A stretch of 7,883 nucleotides of DNA from positions 1 through 7,883 of the forward strand of contig DATEHC010000113.1 in the NCBI GenBank assembly GCA_035279785.1, read 5' to 3'. The DNA comes from 40CM-4-65-16 sp035279785. Its GTDB lineage: Bacteria; Chloroflexota; Dormibacteria; Dormibacterales; Dormibacteraceae. The position numbers and the translations under genes are program-made. Positions 6,075 through 7,883 of the stretch are shown here, piece by piece; position 1 is the stretch's first letter, and the number at the start of each line of letters is the position of its first letter. The notes below the pieces were generated by a model that was not told the DNA's origin, ran no database searches, and worked only from the letters and a program-made list of their open reading frames with translations.

Positions 6075-6506
6075 TCACTCGAAGAAGACCGTCTCGCCCT
6101 CGCCCTGCAGGCGCACGTCGAACCTGAGCACCGCGCCGTCGCGCCGAGCGACCAGGGTGTGCCGGCGTTCCGGAGCCACCTCAGCCGGCAGGCGATCTTC
6201 GCTCTCGGGCACATAGATCCGCGTGTTGAGGTGGCGCAGCAGCCCGCGCGCAAACACGGTCAGCGAGACAAAGCCCAAGCGCGGCTCGTGGACCAGGAAA
6301 TGAAACGCCCCTTCCGCGTCGGTGCGGCAGCGCGCGAACTGGTCGGCGTCGGACACCTCGAGGAGTGCATCGGGCACCGGATTGCCGTCGCCGTCCAGGA
6401 CCTGGCCTTCGATGCGCAAACCGTGCGCATCGGCGACCGCGTCGTCGGCGAAAGGCATGGCGAACCCGAAGAACGGGCCGACCGTCTGCGATGGCGTCGG
6501 AATCAC
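6075..6506 (-). CDS. pcaG: Protocatechuate 3,4-dioxygenase alpha subunit, short form
   Basis: This is the alpha subunit of protocatechuate 3,4-dioxygenase (EC 1.13.11.3), which with PcaH opens protocatechuate between the hydroxyls to give 3-carboxy-cis,cis-muconate. Family marks are the N-terminal PTPSQTVGPFFGF (3-15), RIEGQVLDGDGNPVPDALLEV (31-51), the interface strand FARGLLRHLNTRIYVP (85-100) and the terminal RFDVRLQGEGETVFF (128-142). At 143 residues it is about 40-60 shorter than well-known PcaG chains. The loss lies mainly between DALLEV and the FARC strand and in the following loop. I chose GTG 6504-6506 because it directly precedes the conserved PTPSQTVGP and overlaps the pcaH TGA as GTGA. 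An upstream ATG at 6566 would only add Arg-rich sequence inside pcaH. As usual, the alpha chain has no iron ligands. Confidence 0.9.
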   Translation of the reverse strand: MIPTPSQTVGPFFGFAMPFADDAVADAHGLRIEGQVLDGDGNPVPDALLEVSDADQFARCRTDAEGAFHFLVHEPRLGFVSLTVFARGLLRHLNTRIYVPESEDRLPAEVAPERRHTLVARRDGAVLRFDVRLQGEGETVFFE

Positions 6507-7186
6507 GACGTCTCCATCGGGGTCGCGCCGCGCAGGACCACGTCCCACCGATAACCGAGGGCCCACTCGGGCGTCGTGGTCTCGAGGTCGAAGCGCGACA
6601 CGAGCATCTCGCGGCCGCGCGCGTCAGGGATCGAGGAAAGGATCGGGTCGAGGGGGATCAGCGGGTCGCCCTGGAAGTACATCTGGGTTACCAGGCGGCT
6701 CGCGAGCGCCGAACCGAAGAACGAGAAGTGCACGTGCGCAGGACGCCACGCATTGGCGTGGTTTCGCCACGGATACGCACCCGGCTTGACCGTGACAAAG
6801 CGGTAGCGCCCGTCGCCGTCGGTCAGGCATCGCCCGGCGCCCGTGAAGTTCGGGTCCAGCGGCGCGGGATGGTCGTCCGCCGGGTCGATGTAGCGGCCGG
6901 CAGCGTTCGCCTGCCAGATCTCGACCAGCGTGTCGCGAACGGGACGGCCGTCGGTGTCGGTGACCCGGCCCGTCAGGATGATCCGCTCACCGAGCGGCTC
7001 GCCCTTGTGCTGCCGGGTCAGGTCCCCGTCCTCCGGCCGCACCGGGATGCGTCCGAAGACCGGACCGGGCGTGCGGTGGAACCAGTGCTGGGGGAGCCGC
7101 ACCGGGCTTTGCCGGGGCGCGCGGAGCTGCGTCGCCCGGTATTCGGGATAGAGGTACGGCGGCTCGACTTCGGGTTCGCTCCCCAC
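6503..7186 (-). CDS. pcaH: Protocatechuate 3,4-dioxygenase beta subunit
   Basis: This 227-residue catalytic subunit is an intradiol ring-cleavage dioxygenase (beta-ketoadipate pathway, cytosolic). All four Fe(III) ligands are visible: Tyr99 (AGRYIDP), Tyr138 (GAYPW), His151 and His153 (RPAHVHFS). With Arg148 they sit at a constant offset of nine from the Pseudomonas putida residues Tyr108, Tyr147, His160, His162 and Arg157, so the active site looks intact. The N-terminal extension PPYLYPEYRATQLRAPRQ and GPVFGR are typical of PcaH rather than of catechol 1,2-dioxygenase. The GTG start at 7184-7186 is the first possible one, since an in-frame TAA lies 12 bases upstream; a nearby ATG is out of frame. 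It leads the pcaH-pcaG-membrane-protein operon and diverges from the binding-protein gene. No pcaB, pcaC or pcaD is in the window. Confidence 0.95.
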   Translation of the reverse strand: MGSEPEVEPPYLYPEYRATQLRAPRQSPVRLPQHWFHRTPGPVFGRIPVRPEDGDLTRQHKGEPLGERIILTGRVTDTDGRPVRDTLVEIWQANAAGRYIDPADDHPAPLDPNFTGAGRCLTDGDGRYRFVTVKPGAYPWRNHANAWRPAHVHFSFFGSALASRLVTQMYFQGDPLIPLDPILSSIPDARGREMLVSRFDLETTTPEWALGYRWDVVLRGATPMETS

Positions 7187-7188
7187 CC

Positions 7189-7217
7189 TTGACGGGCATT
7201 ATGAATGGGCTCAAACT
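7189..7217 (+). promoter_or_regulatory. Candidate promoter for the binding-protein gene
   Basis: TTGACG at 7189-7194 is a good -35 box. It is followed after 17 bases by CAAACT (7212-7217), a weak -10 (3 of 6). Transcription would begin near 7224 and yield a leader of about 50 bases containing the inverted repeat at 7230-7249. The element overlaps the pcaH -10 on the other strand, so the two promoters might exclude each other. Confidence 0.3.
7198..7203 (-). promoter_or_regulatory. Candidate -10 box for pcaH, near-leaderless message
   Basis: On the - strand CATAAT (5 of 6 to TATAAT) lies 11 bases before the pcaH GTG. Transcription from it would start about four to five bases before the start codon, so the message would be almost leaderless. 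This agrees with the lack of a properly spaced Shine-Dalgarno; AAGG directly touches the GTG. No good -35 is seen 17 bases further upstream, which would fit a promoter needing an activator. Confidence 0.4.
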
Positions 7218-7229
7218 CCGATCGTCGGT

Positions 7230-7249
7230 ACACGGAGCAATTTCCGTGT
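7230..7249. promoter_or_regulatory. Operator-like inverted repeat in the pcaH/binding-protein gap
   Basis: The arms ACACGGA (7230-7236) and TCCGTGT (7243-7249) are perfectly complementary around a six-base AT-rich spacer, GCAATT. This is the size and spacing expected of a dimeric regulator's site. It is centred about 48 bases upstream of the inferred pcaH start and just downstream of the inferred start for the binding-protein gene. A shorter overlapping repeat, CTCCG (7216-7220) with CGGAG (7233-7237), is also present. pca genes in other bacteria are commonly controlled by IclR- or LysR-type proteins, but none is encoded here, so the partner is unknown. Confidence 0.5.
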
Positions 7250-7263
7250 GCGCCTGAACAGAG

Positions 7264-7270
7264 GGAGGAG
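7264..7270 (+). promoter_or_regulatory. Shine-Dalgarno for the binding-protein gene
   Basis: GGAGGAG lies in front of GTG 7275; its GGAGG core is six bases from the start codon. This strong site, together with the Tat motif right after the GTG, decides the start in favour of GTG over the internal ATG at codon 8. Confidence 0.8.
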
Positions 7271-7274
7271 TCAG

Positions 7275-7883
7275 GTGGCAATCACACGCCGCGAGATGCT
7301 GAAGACCACCGGCCTCGTGCTCGGTGGGCTGGCCGTCCCGGGAGTCCTCGAGTCGTGTCTGACCTCGTCGACGAGCGCGACCTCGTCGGGCACCATCAAG
7401 ATCGGTTTCGTCAGTCCCATCACGGGGCCGGCCGCGGGCTTCGGCGAGCCCGACCCCTACGTGATCGGCCTGGCGCGAAATGCCTTCAAGAACGGCCTGA
7501 CCATCGGCGGCACCAACTACTCGATCGAGATCGTCTCGCGCGACGGGCAGTCGACACCGTCCGTCGGTGCAACCGTGGCCAACGACCTGATCCAGACGCA
7601 GAAGATCGACCTGATGCTCACGACGTCGACGCCCGAGACCGTCAACCCTGTCGCCGATGCGTGCGAGGCGGCGCAGGTGCCGTGCATCTCCACGGTCGTG
7701 CCGTGGGAGGCGTGGTACCTGGGTCGCGGTGGCAAGATCGGTCAGCCGACGCCCTTCAAGTGGACGTTCCACTACTGCTTCGGCGTCTTCCAGTTCTTCC
7801 TCGCCTACACGCACCTGTGGCCGCAGGTGCAGACCAACAAGAAGGTCGGCGTGATGTGGCCGAACGACGCGGACGGCAACGCG
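7275..7883 (+). CDS. Branched-chain amino acid-type ABC substrate-binding protein (partial)
   Basis: The gene runs off the window; the first 203 codons are present. The N-terminus TRREMLKTTGLVLGGLAVP is a twin-arginine signal (RR followed by xML and a hydrophobic stretch), then ESC with Cys28, a probable though non-canonical lipobox. Mature sequence begins after a Ser/Thr-rich linker with IKIGFVSPITGPAAGFGEP (41-59), the first strand of the Peripla_BP_6 / LivJ-type fold. IEIVSRDGQSTPSVGATVANDLI (84-106) and IDLMLTTSTPETVNPVADACE (111-131) follow. The remaining two-lobe domain is outside the window. Such proteins deliver amino acids, amides or aromatic acids to an ABC permease at the membrane. 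Divergence from pcaHG suggests an aromatic or related acid ligand, but this is inference. The aromatic-rich FKWTFHYCFGVFQFF (161-175) is unlike typical LivJ. Confidence 0.9.
   Translation, partial: MAITRREMLKTTGLVLGGLAVPGVLESCLTSSTSATSSGTIKIGFVSPITGPAAGFGEPDPYVIGLARNAFKNGLTIGGTNYSIEIVSRDGQSTPSVGATVANDLIQTQKIDLMLTTSTPETVNPVADACEAAQVPCISTVVPWEAWYLGRGGKIGQPTPFKWTFHYCFGVFQFFLAYTHLWPQVQTNKKVGVMWPNDADGNA

Noticed and set aside
6365..7192. Long + strand frames opposite pcaH and pcaG
   Set aside because: All iron ligands and family motifs are on the - strand; the + frames are Arg-rich shadows.
6987..7814. A 275-codon - strand frame crossing the pcaH start and the binding-protein gene
   Set aside because: The + strand here has a strong Shine-Dalgarno, a Tat signal and a LivJ-type fold. 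The - frame crosses the divergent promoter region and has no recognisable domain.

Overview
This is a GC-rich (clearly above 60%) stretch of bacterial chromosome, densely packed with short intergenic gaps. GTG and TTG starts are frequent, and a CCA-encoding tRNA gene is present. The last gene has a Tat signal followed by a lipobox-like Cys. Codon use and gene families fit a high-GC soil-type bacterium such as Actinomycetota, Chloroflexota or Dormibacterota, but nothing seen fixes the phylum. There are no insertion sequences, CRISPR arrays, phage genes or plasmid functions. No gene-free stretch exceeds about 90 bases.

Left part, + strand (1-1505): a possible 3' tail of an unknown gene, then an EamA/DMT-family exporter followed after one base by an SRPBCC/polyketide-cyclase-like small protein with a strong Shine-Dalgarno. 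Converging on it, - strand (3461 to 1508), is a tight three-gene operon: Cys-type dienelactone hydrolase, atypical SDR/NmrA-like NAD(P)-binding protein, and a four-helix membrane protein coupled to it by an ATGA overlap. The two transcription units meet inside an 8-bp palindrome that supplies the stop codon on both strands.

Middle (3527-5019): a tRNA-Ala(GGC) on the + strand, immediately followed by an unrecognised 155-residue protein with no visible ribosome binding site. A 26-codon ORF of doubtful status comes next. On the - strand is a LacI/GalR-family ligand-binding domain that completely lacks the N-terminal helix-turn-helix.

Right part (5077-7883): an aromatic-acid catabolism locus. 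Protocatechuate 3,4-dioxygenase beta (pcaH) and an unusually short alpha subunit (pcaG) overlap by GTGA on the - strand. They are followed by an unrecognised membrane protein of about ten helices. Divergent from pcaH is the start of a Tat-exported, probably lipid-anchored periplasmic-binding-protein-type receptor (type 1, Leu/Ile/Val-like), cut by the window edge. The 88-bp divergent region carries overlapping promoter-like elements and a 7-6-7 inverted repeat. The simplest reading is uptake of an aromatic or related acid by the ABC system, ring cleavage by PcaHG, and control from the shared intergenic region. The HTH-less LacI-like protein sits just downstream of the pca operon.

I see no convincing wholly new multi-gene system. 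The best leads are the HTH-less LacI sensor, the compact PcaG with its membrane-protein partner, and the divergent pca control region.
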